This document shows positions 54,426-64,000 of a DNA stretch of 64,000 nucleotides, one piece after another (within the stretch, counting starts at the first letter, position 1; the number at the start of each line of letters is the position of its first letter). The position numbers and the translations under genes were made by a program. The notes under the pieces were generated by a model. The model was not told the DNA's origin. It was given only the letters and a program-made list of their open reading frames with translations, and searched no databases. Source of the stretch: Heterohyrax brucei. Its lineage: Eukaryota; Chordata; Mammalia; Hyracoidea; Procaviidae. The stretch covers positions 21,212,001 through 21,276,000 of the forward strand of contig CM053152.1 in assembly GCA_028571685.1 (NCBI GenBank), in the 5' to 3' direction.

Positions 54426-54747
54426 CATCGTTACCCAACAGTTCCACTCCATGAGGTATACCAAAGACTGATTTTTGCACAATAATAATTACAATAAGAA
54501 CAAAAGGCATGTATGAGTACTGTTCACAAATGCAAAACATTGTAAACATCAGGAGAGTGAATGAACAAATATTACACAACAGTCAAAATTAAGAAGCTAA
54601 ACTACATGCAATAACGTGAATGAATCTTAGCATATGTTATGAGAAAGAAGTGTCGAAGAAAACAAGCAGCATGCTACCCGTGTTTATAATTTAAAAAAGC
54701 GTATACTTAAAAATATACATACAAAGTCAATATAATACTTAGACAAG

Positions 54748-54960
54748 AGGAACTCCGGTGGCACAGTAGTTAAGCATTCAGCTGGCAACCCTAAGGCTGA
54801 CCATTCAAGTCCACCAGCCACTCTTTGGAAACTCTATTGCGCAGTTATACTCAGTCCTATACAGGGTAGCCATGAGTCAGATTCGACTCGACGGCACTTG
54901 GCTTGGCATACAGTTGTTGTGAGTTGAAACCAGCTCGATGGCAAGGAGTTTGTTTTTTCT
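54748..54960 (+). mobile_element. AfroSINE with TTGGC-type tail, plus extra 3' end
   Basis: Full SINE with head CCGGTGGCACAGTAGTTAAG and end GACTCGACGGCACTTGGCTT then GGC. A second partial 3' end follows at once (GTTGTGAGTTGAAACCAGCT, GGCAAGGAGTTTG). This copy shows the tail type found in the ultra-short insertions. Confidence 0.85.
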
Positions 54961-55929
54961 GTTTTTTTCTGGTTTACTTAAAAAGAATGGAAAGAGAGTG
55001 AGGGACAAAGCACCAGGCAAAGAAGACGGGAACTAGGGTGGGACCATACAGTTAGACGGGGTTTACTGTCTATCTAGTTCTTTGCTTTTATCTTGGGTGG
55101 TAGGTTTGAAGGTGCTTTAACACATTATTAAAGACAACTAACTAGGTACATCCAGGTGCAGGAGCCACCGAAGAGAGTGAGCCGTGAACCAGGATTGTAA
55201 TTCATTCATAATCAGATATTGTGCTTCCGCTGGCCCCACTTTTCCTACCCCCGAATCTAAGGCAGCCTTACTAGGAGTGAGCTGAGCAGGGGCTCCTCCA
55301 AGTGTATGATGTCTGCATCCTCACAGAAAGTCATTCCCTCCCAGGCCTCACCAGCTGGCCTGAGGCTATCTGCACATTCTACTCTTCAAGATTCCTGCCT
55401 TTTCGCTTCAGACAGCCTTGATCAGGAAAATGATGTTACTTCAGGAGAAAGCTACTATCATTTCTTAGATTTGAGGGTGTGTCTTCCAAACCCTTTCCAG
55501 GCCACAAGCGTTGCTGGAGAAAGATGGTGAGAACCTTCTATTAGTCCTGCCTGGAAGGTGTGAGTACGTTGGGGGAACTGGGGCAGAGCCGTGGAAACTG
55601 CTGTTGACTGAGGCTTCACAGGCAGTGATAGAAGCAGGAATCTACCATGGCATCCCTTCCCCTGAAACGGATCTCCTGGTTCGTAGGCCTGCCATAAAAC
55701 AAGGAATAAAGGATGGAGGCCCAGGGAGACATTGACACCAGGCCCTTGAAGCATCACCTCAGGTGGGTCTCAGGGGACTGTGTCTACTCAGCTCCCCCTT
55801 GCCTTGCCTCCCAGCATTTGCTTACAGAGCTGGGGTCCACACTGGACTTAAGTCAGGAGACAATTCCACATTTTCTGTTTAACCTTAAGATTCATCACCC
55901 TGATAATAATCTTAATGATTAGAACAGAA
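54961..55929. other. Unassigned sequence
   Basis: About 970 bp of moderately GC-rich DNA with no repeat I recognise. Open frames of up to 99 codons overlap on both strands around 55306-55757, with no domain and no clear splice-flanked exon. Confidence 0.45.
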
Positions 55930-56135
55930 AAAACAACATATTGTATTTGTTGAGAGCAAAGTGCTTCACAGTATGATTTCATTTTGTTTATTTTTTTTAC
56001 TTTATAGAAACTGAGGTTTAGAATGACTTAAGTAACTTGCCTCAGGCCACACAGCAATTAGATAGAATTGGTAGAGCTGAGATTTGAATGCTATTTGATC
56101 TGACATCCATGCTTTCACCACTGTACTATGTAAAC
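55930..56135 (+). mobile_element. MIR SINE
   Basis: CTTTATAGAAACTGAGGTTT, AAGTAACTTGCCTCAGGCCA, GTAGAGCTGAGATTTGAATG, CTTTCACCACTGTACTATG: the MIR order. Confidence 0.8.
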
Positions 56136-56521
56136 TGTGTACTATTTTTTTCTTGACTGAAAAAAATTTAAAAGTGTATTACGTGTTTTGGGAGTAAGGC
56201 TGTAGAAACGGAATTAACAGCTGCTCCAGGCACAGTACATCTATCATAAGAATCCAATGCTGAAAAAGATGTAAGAAGGCCTTCATGAGTTATAAGTCAT
56301 TACACACTGAAGGATTCTTATCAACATTAAGTAGTGAGTGAGACGTTGTTCCTCTAAGACCTTCCTGACTTGTGTCTTGCTCGGAATGATTCATGTCTGA
56401 CACTGGTCACTCCCACTGAACACAGACTCCGTGGGAGAGAGAAGGGTCTCCCCATAAGCAGGTCCGGTAATACAAGGGGGGCTAAGGTGGGGTTACCGTA
56501 AGTATGAGGAGGCCTCCTGTC
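56136..56521. other. Unassigned sequence
   Basis: Nothing recognised. Confidence 0.5.
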
Positions 56522-56702
56522 TACCCTGTTGTTAGTTGCTGTCTCCTCAATTCCAATTCAAGGTGACACCATGTGTACAGAGAAGAACAGATTCATGGGA
56601 TTTATAGGTTCTAATCTTGAGGCAAATGGCTAGGCCTGTCTTCCAAGCCCCCTGTGGGTGGATTTGAACTTTGGACCTTTTGATTAGTAGCCACCCAGGG
56701 AC
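56522..56702 (-). mobile_element. AfroSINE, long-body subtype
   Basis: Antisense. GTTGTTAGTTGCTGTCTCCT 3' end, GGCAAATGGCTAGGCCTGTC block, TAGTAGCCACCCAGGGAC head. Confidence 0.85.
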
Positions 56703-57224
56703 TATTGCAACCTAGTGGCTGTTCATCAGAACGCCAACCTGGCTGCTGTAGTTTCTTGGCTATATCACTGGGCCTGCAGCCAGAAGACTTGGTTCAAAGC
56801 TAACAGGGACTTCCTAGCTATGTGACGATGACCAGACTCCTAGGGGACTCTGAACTTTCACTTCCTGATAGGAACCAGGGCAAATGATTATGAGGAGTGT
56901 GTGGGTGCAATGGAGTTGCAGGTGGAAGGAATGGTATTATTGATGCTTATGTGTTCTCCGTGGGAAGCATCCATCCTCACTCCTTTATCTAGCTGAAACA
57001 AGTTGGTCTTAGTATTCCAGAAGGTCTGTTATGTTTTATTCAGCAGATGTAAGGAAAGAACACAGGTAAAAGAGAGGAGGAGCAGGACTGACGAAGCTGA
57101 GGCAAGGCTGCAGAGAGGCATCCAAAAAATGTTTACAGCTTTTTGAAATCAAAGAATTAAAATTAGTTAATACTTTAACTGATTAGAATAATGCCTTCAG
57201 TATTTAATTCCACCTATTTAAGAA
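56703..57224. other. Unassigned sequence
   Basis: Nothing recognised. Confidence 0.5.
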
Positions 57225-57440
57225 GGTCCTGAGTGGTGTACACAGTTAACACGCTCACCTGCTTAAGTCAAAGATTGGAGACCTGAGTCCATGCAGAGGT
57301 GACTCAGAAGAGAGCCCAGGCTACCTACCACCAAGAATTCAGCCACTGAACATCCAGCAGAGCACGCTTCTACTCTGACATGCATGGGATAATCTTGAGG
57401 CGGAGTTGGCTCCATGACAACTGGTTTCTGGTTTCATTTA
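57225..57440 (+). mobile_element. AfroSINE, long-body subtype
   Basis: Sense, decayed. GTCCTGAGTGGTGTACACAG head, GCCACTGAACATCCAGCAGA body, GAGTTGGCTCCATGACAACT end with a GGTTTCTGGTTTC tail. Confidence 0.85.
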
Positions 57441-57702
57441 TGAAAGAAACTGGGTTCTGAATACACTTTTCTTAAGTTGTACAAAAGTTGATACCAGGGT
57501 GACTCTTCCCCCCCCGCCACTAGTTTTTAAGAAAATAGGAAAGAACAACTTTAACATCATGCTAGAACTCCATGTGAGATATAAAGAGGATCTCTTCACG
57601 GCCCAGATAATGCGTTATTAAAATAGAAGTTAGTTTTTAATCTTTTGAGTGATAACTTTATGGTAGGATCTGTGTTAAACATTTTATGGGCATTACTACA
57701 TT

Positions 57703-58042
57703 CAGGCTTTAACAAACAAAAATTTATTTTCTCACTGTTTAATAGGTTAGAAGTCCAAATTCAGTGTGATGGCTCTAGGGGAAGGCCTTCTTTCCCTGTT
57801 GCCTCTGGAAGGAGGTCCTGGACAGTCTTCATGTATCTTGGCATTTATCTTACCCCATTTCTGCTCTGTTCACATGTTTAATATCTTTCATATCTCAAAA
57901 GAGATTGACTTAACACATCTCCTACACTAATCCTGCCTGATTAATGTAACAAAGACAGCTCATTCCCTAATGGGATTATAATCACTACATGGAGACTAAA
58001 ATTTACAACACATTTGGGGTGGACACACTTCAGTCTTTAGTA
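57703..58042 (-). mobile_element. MaLR-type LTR fossil
   Basis: Reverse. AAAAATTTATTTTCTCACTG, GGTTAGAAGTCCAAATTCAG, GGGGAAGGCCTTCTTTCCCT, then a decayed end TTGGGGTGGACACACTTCAG. Related to, but more decayed than, the LTR family at 34510. Solo. Confidence 0.65.
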
Positions 58043-58829
58043 GCTAGAAGGCCTTGTTTGTATGGCTTTCTTCATTTTCCTGGAGCCAGACCAGTTGGGG
58101 GAGCTGGTTCAGGAGTCTTTGGAGAAGGCCAGGACTCCCTTCCTGACCTTTAACCTCTCCGCTCTATGGCTTGGTGGCCATTGCCAGATGTGTGGCTTCC
58201 CATTGGTGACATCAGGGGTACTGTCTCCCCTTTGCCTTTTCTACTCTGCACCATCCAGTCTGGAGCTTTCTGTTTGGTCCAGAACTATAACTAGTGAGAG
58301 CACTTCTCCTTCCTCACCTCAGGGGGATGTTCTCAAGACTGATGAAGATCCCTTGGGATGAACGGTATAAACTTATACATAAATGCGAGCTCACAAACAA
58401 TGGCACTGGGGGATATGCCAAAATATTAATGTTGTAATGTTAATAAATGCTTGTCGCTCATTCAGAAGCTAGACAGTGCCTCCTTTTGGGTTTGGACTTC
58501 CCAAGATTCGGTTTCAAGGCAACTGCAACTTTCATCAGAAGCTCACATTCATTTGTTCAGTCCTGCTTTCAGTAAAAAGAAAAGAATCTTTCTGTCTTAT
58601 CCTGTCTTTTACCAGTTTTTTAAGGGTCTGTTGATCATGCTTGCCATGGAGTTATGCCTCTATTTAGGGTGATATTTTAATCATGCTTAGGGAGCAAATG
58701 TCCTGAATGCCATCTGAGCCACTTTCTGGGTGACCCTCTTTAACTGACTCTACATGAATCATTGTGAGATTTTTTTTTTTCTTTTTGAGGCTCACATTTC
58801 CCTTGAAGTTTTTTTTTTCTTTTTTAAAT
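58043..58829. other. Unassigned sequence
   Basis: A 99-codon plus-strand open frame (58062-58361) shows no family resemblance. T-rich tracts near 58770 and 58810 border the next L1 piece. Confidence 0.4.
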
Positions 58830-59470
58830 TGTGGTAAAAAATACATATATACGACAAAACATATACAAATGCAGCAGTTTCTACATGTAGAATTCAGTGA
58901 CATTGATTACATCCTTGAAGTTGTACCACTATTCTCACTACCCTTTTGAAAATTATTCTGCTACCGTTAAACTCAATGCCTATTAAGCAAAAAACTCCCT
59001 CTTTCCCACCCGTCATAACCAATAATAATTTTTGGTTTGTATATATTTTCTTGGAGCCCTGGTGGTGCAGTGGTTAAGAGGTATAGCTGCTAACCAAAAG
59101 GCTGGCAGTTCAAATCTACCAGGTGATTTTGGGAAATGCTATGGGATCCTATAGTGTTGCTATGAGTCGGAAGCAACTCCACAGCCATGGGTATATATTT
59201 GCTTGGTTCATGTAAGTGAGGTTATACAGTTTATGTTCTTTTGTGGCTAATTTTGTTGAGCACAATGTTTTCAAATCTCATCGATGCTGTGACATGTATT
59301 GTAACTTCATTTCTCTTTTGGGCTGGGTAATATTCCATTGAATGTATAGATCACATTTTGTTTATCCATTGAGCTGTTGTGTCTACTGTTCAGCTATTGT
59401 AAATGGTGGAACAGTGAACACTGGATAAGTATGTCTGCTTGTCTTGTAAGGTCTTCGCTTTTAGGAGTTC
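58830..59470 (-). mobile_element. Old L1 3' region, antisense, split by a SINE
   Basis: AAATTGTGGTAAAAAATACA, GTAGAATTCAGTGACATTGA, then after the SINE GAGGTTATACAGTTTATGTT and GGGTAATATTCCATTGAATG. Standard antisense L1M order. Confidence 0.75.
59053..59190 (+). mobile_element. AfroSINE, well preserved, with TSD
   Basis: GGAGCCCTGGTGGTGCAGTG head is close to consensus; TATGAGTCGGAAGCAACTCC end. TSD GTATATATTT (59039-59048 and 59191-59200). The head retains A-box-like TGGTGCAGTGGTTAAGAGG and B-box-like GGCAGTTCAAATC. Confidence 0.93.
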
Positions 59471-59507
59471 TGGTCTCTCAGGATATAGTCCCAACAAGTT
59501 TAAAAGG

Positions 59508-59705
59508 GCCATGGATGGTGCCAATGGTTAATGTCCTTGGTTAATAACCAAAAGGCCAGCTGTTTTAGTCCATTCAGTGGTGCCTTGGAAGAAAGATCTG
59601 GTAATCTACTTTAGAAAAATGAACCGTTGAAAATTCTGTGGAGCATAGTTCTATCTGACACACTTGGGATCACCAAGAGTCACCACCACTCCACTGCACC
59701 TAGTG
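59508..59705 (+). mobile_element. AfroSINE, long-body subtype
   Basis: Sense, decayed. GCCATGGATGGTGCCAATGG head, GGTAATCTACTTTAGAAAAA block, CTCCACTGCACCTAGTGAG end. Confidence 0.8.
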
Positions 59706-60343
59706 AGTTTTAAAGCAGGAAGGTGGAGCTGACCCCACTATACTCCTACGCAAGAGGTTCCAACCTGTGGCAGTTGATGCTTCTTTCTATTGTCCTTTCA
59801 AAGTAGAGTCCACTCAAAATAGAAAGTAGAGTCATTTTCCCCACTACTGGTCAGTAAAAATACAGTCAGGGAATAGTGAGGTCACTTTGTATAACATAAT
59901 CCCCTAGGAAGGGAGATGCACTGGTCACTGGGCTCTGCAGGGGCTCTTACCAGGGGCTGCTTGGATCACTCATCTACTGTCCTAGCCACCACTCGCTTCC
60001 TGAACTATCCCAACCTCTGTCCCCTTGCACTGAGAGCAGACTGTGTCAGGGGTCAGCCGCAATCCAGAGCCAGGGGTTCAGAATCACTGTTCAAAGCTTA
60101 GAGGCCTGCAGTGAAGGACGGTGGAAGAAGAAGGCAAAACTTATAGCCATAGCTGTACTTTTGGCATAGAACTGATTCTCGTACTGAGTAGCATGGAAAA
60201 GCAGGTGTATTCATTGTTATTAAATATTACCTTTATTAGTGTAAAGGCCAAATGTGATCCTAGGATAATCTTACAGAGTGGCAACAATTTAGAATAGCAT
60301 TAAGAATGTGAGCTAGATGATATGATTAATTTTTACTTTTAAT
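59706..60343. other. Unassigned sequence
   Basis: Nothing recognised. Confidence 0.45.
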
Positions 60344-60371
60344 GCCAAGCCAAGCCAAGTGCCATCGAGTC
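60344..60371 (-). mobile_element. Ultra-short AfroSINE 3'-end fragment
   Basis: GCCAAGCCAAGCCAAGTGCC then ATCGAGTC: the tail repeat (three units) plus ~13 bp of SINE 3' end. No body. No clear TSD. Confidence 0.55.
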
Positions 60372-60469
60372 ATGTATGTATATATACATACAACTATAAA
60401 ATCATACCTCTATAGCTCAAAGATTATTGTTCACAAGATATGTTACAAGTATGTAAAGTAATACTGAAT

Positions 60470-60560
60470 GCTGACTATACTGGTACTCCGAAAGGCTTAG
60501 TCTTTATTAAATCTGCAAAACAACCTTGAGGTAGGTGATAAAATGTATCTATTTTACATG
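60470..60560 (+). mobile_element. Possible MIR fragment
   Basis: CAACCTTGAGGTAGGTGATA followed by TATCTATTTTACATGTCC resembles the MIR core. Short and diverged. Confidence 0.4.
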
Positions 60561-60599
60561 TCCTGCATATGTTATAGGCCAATAAATATAAGTGTAATA

Positions 60600-60797
60600 A
60601 TAGTAACTATTATTATAGTAACTTTTTTTTAAGTGTTACTATGTTCAGAGAACTAAGCACTTTCACACATATTATCTCATTTATTCCTCCTAATGCTATG
60701 AGGTTGATACTATTATCTCTGTGTTCTAGGTGAGGAATCTAAGACAGAGACAAGTTCAGTCACATACCTAAGGTTACGTCGGAAACACTGAGCATAG
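60600..60797 (+). mobile_element. MIR SINE
   Basis: GAACTAAGCACTTTCACACA, ATTATCTCATTTATTCCTCC, ATGCTATGAGGTTGATACTA, AGACAGAGACAAGTTCAGTC. Its 3' side is cut by an AfroSINE. Confidence 0.8.
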
Positions 60798-60950
60798 GGC
60801 TTAAACACTCAGGCTGCTAAACCAAAAGGTCAGCAGTTCAACTCCACTAGGCATTCCTCAGAAACTCTATGGGGCAGTTTTTTTTTTTGTCGTGTAGATT
60901 CATTATGAGTTACAATCAACTCGACAGTATTGGGTTTGTTTTGCTTTGTT
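60798..60950 (+). mobile_element. AfroSINE
   Basis: Sense. GCTTAAACACTCAGGCTGCT head (start truncated), CTATGGGGCAG body, CAATCAACTCGACAGTATTG end with a GGTTTGTTTTGCTTTG tail. Confidence 0.88.
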
Positions 60951-61749
60951 TAAGGTCACTGAAGTTTCAAAAGACTGGGACTGGTGTTTGAAACACAGTA
61001 ACACGCAGGGTAAAGCCAAAGCCATCCTCCATTAAACAAGAGAAAGTCTAAATTTTTCTTTAATGTGTCAATAAACACATGAAGCAGGAAGTACTATGCA
61101 GCTGAATGTCTGAATCATAAAGAGACCTATTGTATAGTAAATCATATTTTCCCACAAAAGCAACACTGTAACAAAACAGCTTGGACTTGGCCAAGAATTT
61201 CGTATCAGGTAGTCACACTGCTGACCAATAAGATGATAAAAAAAAGTAGAGGAAATAGTAGAACTATACTTCAAGCAAAGAATTTTAGAGATCAGAAGAA
61301 CCTCAGAGACTATACAATACAGTAGCTTGAAAACTAAAGCAGAGAAACCCCTTCTTCAGCAATCGTATTAGGCCATCATATAAAACAGATAGAAAAGGAG
61401 CCATGGCACTTGTGTAAAGGATCTATACATGGGTGAATGCTTGGTATGCATGGTGTCTCTCTCAGGGAAACCGAGAAATAGTGACAAATTGTGGCTTTGG
61501 GGAAGAACTGGAAGACTGGGTCAGCCGTGGGAGACCCCAATGTGACTCTCTTTTCTTTTAATGTTATTGGGATTTTTAAACCACAAACATAAGTGTATCA
61601 GATAAAGATGGTTAGTTTTGTGAACTCTCTCTTGCTTCCTTTCCTGCCTTCCAGCTCTGTTTCTGTGCTCCAGCCTGAGAGCTGTCAGAGAAGCTCTGCA
61701 CGTAGTCTCACCCTGCTCTTCCCAGCTGCTCACCTTCTGTGTGAGGTGG
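60951..61749. other. Unassigned sequence
   Basis: Nothing recognised. Short open frames on both strands near 61521-61790 overlap and lack family resemblance. Confidence 0.45.
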
Positions 61750-61890
61750 GCACTGCACTGAATTTCATGAACCTAAGATTTTGCATCTGAAAAATGGAGA
61801 CAAAATAGTAACAACTTATGTGAGCTTTTGGGAGATTAAATGAGAATCTATCTGTAACAACATGAATAAAATGCAAGCCACGAATATAAA
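61750..61890 (-). mobile_element. MIR SINE fragment
   Basis: CATCTGAAAAATGGAGACAA, GGAGATTAAATGAGAATCTA: the antisense MIR core. Confidence 0.65.
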
Positions 61891-61904
61891 TGTCATGTGA
61901 TTAA

Positions 61905-62138
61905 AAAAAATTTTAAAAGCCACATTAGAAAAGATAATATATTTTATGTAACCCAGTGTGTCAAAAATATTGTCGTGTCAGTGTGTAATCAATATAAAAA
62001 TTATTACTGAGATATTTTGCATTCTTTTTTTTCCATAATAAGCCTTTGAAATGCACTATGTATTTTGCATTTCTTCTCAATTTGGACCAGCCTCATTTCA
62101 AGGATTCAGTAGCCCACATAGGTAGGCATACTGCCTGG
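61905..62138 (+). mobile_element. hAT-Charlie non-autonomous element (MER3/MER33/MER58-like)
   Basis: TAATATATTTTATGTAACCC, TGTGTAATCAATATAAAAAT, GCCTTTGAAATGCACTATGT, TCAATTTGGACCAGCCTCAT. Same family as 47700-47905. Family name tentative. Confidence 0.5.
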
Positions 62139-62139
62139 A

Positions 62140-62362
62140 TATTAACAACAACAATGAAAAACAAAATTGTTAAAGAGTCGATTCTGACTCATAGCTACCC
62201 TATAGGACCAAGTAGACCTGCCCCATAGAGTTTCCAAAGCTGTGATCTATATGGAAGCAGACTGACACATTTTCCTCTCATGCAGTGGCTGGTGAATTTG
62301 AACTGCTGACATCTTGGTGGTTCACAGCTAAGTGCTTAACCACCATACTGCCAGGGCTCTTT
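62140..62362 (-). mobile_element. AfroSINE, long-body subtype
   Basis: Antisense. (AAC)n tail, AAAGAGTCGATTCTGACTCA 3' end, GCTGTGATCTATATGGAAGC block, GTGCTTAACCACCATACTGC head. Confidence 0.9.
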
Positions 62363-62447
62363 GCCTGGATTTTAGTACTCACTAAATAAATTTCCCACCA
62401 CCCATCTGAAATGTGTTATTATGATATCAGAACCTAAACTGTACCAT

Positions 62448-62790
62448 GAACATAAGCTATGCCACCAATACTTCAGATACCAGCAGGGTCAGGTGGACAG
62501 GTTTTTGGTGGAGCTTCTAGACTAAAACACACAAGGAATAAAGGCCTGACAACTTACCTCTGAAAACCGGCCTGCAAACAGCTTGGTGATTATACAGAAT
62601 ATTGTCTGATACAGTGCTCGAAGAAGAGCCTCCTACATTGGAAGACACTCAGAATACACAGTGGCTTCAGAAGTAGACTCAAGCATACCAACAATCATGC
62701 AGATGGCAAGGCCTGGACAGTATTTCATTTTACTGTATGTGTGGCTGCCAAGAGTTGCAGTCAACCTGACAGCAACCAACAACAAATAAA
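62448..62790 (+). mobile_element. RTE derivative: 5' end joined to 3' end, ~343 bp
   Basis: 62448-62657 matches the RTE 5' region: AAGCTATGCCACCAATACTT, CAGATACCAGCAGGGTCA, GAGCTTCTAGACTAAAACAC, ATTGTCTGATACAGTGCTCG. These are the same blocks seen in reverse at 10920-11100 and 34270-34470. From ~62658 it jumps to the RTE 3' end: ACAGTGGCTTCAGAAGTAGA, CCTGGACAGTATTTCATTTT, GTTGCAGTCAACCTGACAGC, then ACCAACAACAA. All coding sequence between is missing. Confidence 0.75.
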
Positions 62791-64000
62791 CGGGAATGAT
62801 AATTGCTGATTTTGTACTTTGCATGCGCTGTGACGACTCCTGCTCTGCTGAACTCTTGTTTAGTCCTCAAGACTCAGGCAACTGGCCGTGTCCCCTGGAA
62901 GGACTTCCTGGCATTTTCTGTCCCAGCCCCATTTCCACTCTTTGTTTCCCAGTGTCCATCTCCATTGTAGATGTTTTGTCTATCCTCATTGACTACAAGC
63001 TTCTGAAGAACACTTTCTGTTCTTTATAATCCTGGAACATTAACTTGACACAGAGGTGAGGCTGAACTAAATGCCATTTGAATGAGAAAAAAAAAAAAAA
63101 AGGACCCAAGAAGAGTATGAGACCTCCTATTCTGTGATGGTGGGCTGATTAAGGTCACTGATTGGTGTCTGTCTTTCCCTCTTTTCCTTAGTTTTTAAAT
63201 ACCTGTTGGCAGATCAGCTCCCCCTGTCTTTTCAAACTGTGTCTCAAGGTCGTTTTCCAGGCTGGACCTTGGTGCAGAAAAATGATGATAAGAAAAGCAA
63301 ATGTCTTAGTTAAACAGTGGGCACAGAGAGGAACCATGAAACACAAGCAGGGTCACCCCAACACACACATGACACCCCGGTGGACTCTGTTACTTATATA
63401 CTGTAAACCTTGGCAACGTGGAGGGAAAGCTGGTCAATCTCAGTTCTTTTCAGGGAGTTGAACTGATGCATAAGGCTTGTGAAATGATTCCCAAAACTAG
63501 AGTACCTGGGGGTGTCGTGAGATGTTATCCCAGAGTGCTCTCTCTGCATGGAGGAAGGGGCGTTGGGAGCAGGCTAGCAGGGCCTCCAGGAGTGATGGCT
63601 GAGTCCTTTGCATGGATTCTCCTTAGCACTGTTCTTTAGCCCAGTTCTCACACTGTTCCTTTGCCTTTTGGTTCCTGACCCTGACAGTGGAACAGGGGTG
63701 CAGGTGTGGGGGACACTGAGGCATTTTACCCAGAACTCATTTTTATTTGCCTTTTGTCAAACCTTGTGCCACAAGTTTGACTGAGCAGAGGCCCCAGTTT
63801 AACCGGGTCTCCTGTGACTTTAAGGAACCCGGAGTATCTGTGTTTGATGTGTCTTCACTTTAACACAAAGCACACCCCGGAGGGTTAATGATCATGAACT
63901 GTCATGGCAGCCACTCTGGAAAGGTGACAGTGATGGATGGGCCCCACAGCGACAGGGAAGTGGGTCCTGCAGAGGCAGGAGGTTTATTTAAGCTCAGGCT
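62791..64000. other. Unassigned sequence
   Basis: About 1.2 kb without a repeat I recognise, except an A15 tract near 63087. It becomes somewhat GC-richer toward the window end. It might flank a gene outside the window, but I see no supported exon. Confidence 0.4.

Larger units (their letters stand above)
52820..54745 (+). mobile_element. Old L1 ORF2 end, split by three insertions
   Basis: Sense remnants at 52820-52920 (AGCAGGCATTTCACAGAGAA), 53119-53342 (GGATGTGGGTCAAAAAGATC) and 54049-54089 / 54430-54745 (CTAAACTACATGCAATAACG, GAATGAATCTTAGCATATGT). Insertions: AfroSINE, L1 3'UTR, RTE 3' end. Confidence 0.7.

Noticed and set aside
59054-59110. tRNA gene (tRNA-like head with A- and B-box-like motifs)
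   Set aside because: It continues into an AfroSINE body and 3' end with TSD; it is a SINE head, not a tRNA gene.
63087-64000. GC-richer end of the window as a gene promoter or CpG island
   Set aside because: CpG content is low and no exon or promoter motif is convincing.

Overview
This window is mammalian nuclear DNA made almost entirely of interspersed repeats. I found no host gene, RNA gene, CRISPR array or prokaryotic feature. The repeat set points to an afrotherian, most likely an elephant or close relative. It combines many tRNA-derived SINEs that share a 3' end with an RTE/BovB-type LINE (AfroSINE type), a high load of that RTE LINE, a lineage-specific L1, and older pan-mammalian MIR, L2, MER5A, MER20 and MaLR LTR fossils. 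The species call is inference from repeat families I recognise; I ran no database search. Nearly all open reading frames here are pieces of LINE ORFs or chance.

Layout. 1-9.6 kb: an internally deleted L1 (5'UTR fused to 3'UTR), then MIR/L2 relics and a dense cluster of AfroSINEs. 9.6-16.7 kb: RTE copies, an L1 3' end carrying a nested solo LTR and RTE, and a second solo LTR. 16.9-19.06 kb: an L1 fragment broken by a solo LTR, a palindromic mariner and an RTE tail. 19.07-26.04 kb: a full-length L1 with a 12-bp target-site duplication (TSD), inserted in an older antisense L1. It has a CpG-bearing 5'UTR with tandem units, ORF1, a 423-bp spacer, ORF2 (endonuclease, reverse transcriptase, Cys-rich end) and a ~1-kb 3'UTR. 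About ten lesions make it dead. 27.1-37.9 kb: RTE copies in both orientations, one with a 5' inversion, plus MaLR LTR fossils, SINEs and a (GT)22 array. 37.9-44.8 kb: one old antisense L1 split by four later insertions, one of which carries a SINE. 44.8-64 kb: hAT relics (MER5A, MER20 and a MER3-like pair), L1 3'UTR pieces, a well-kept RTE 3' end, scattered SINEs and several 0.4-1.3-kb stretches with nothing I recognise.

How the parts relate. RTE supplies the reverse transcriptase thought to mobilise AfroSINEs, since they share the 3' end and have short tandem-repeat tails instead of long poly(A). L1 supplies the A-tailed copies. Nesting gives a relative order: old antisense L1 first, then lineage L1 tails and RTE, then solo LTRs and SINEs.

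Most notable: two end-to-end deletion derivatives, one of L1 (46-1007) and one of RTE (62448-62790); 26-bp and 45-bp insertions made only of the AfroSINE 3' end, each with a perfect TSD; a mariner with two 3' ends; ~198-bp tandem units in the L1 5'UTR; and a twin-primed RTE.
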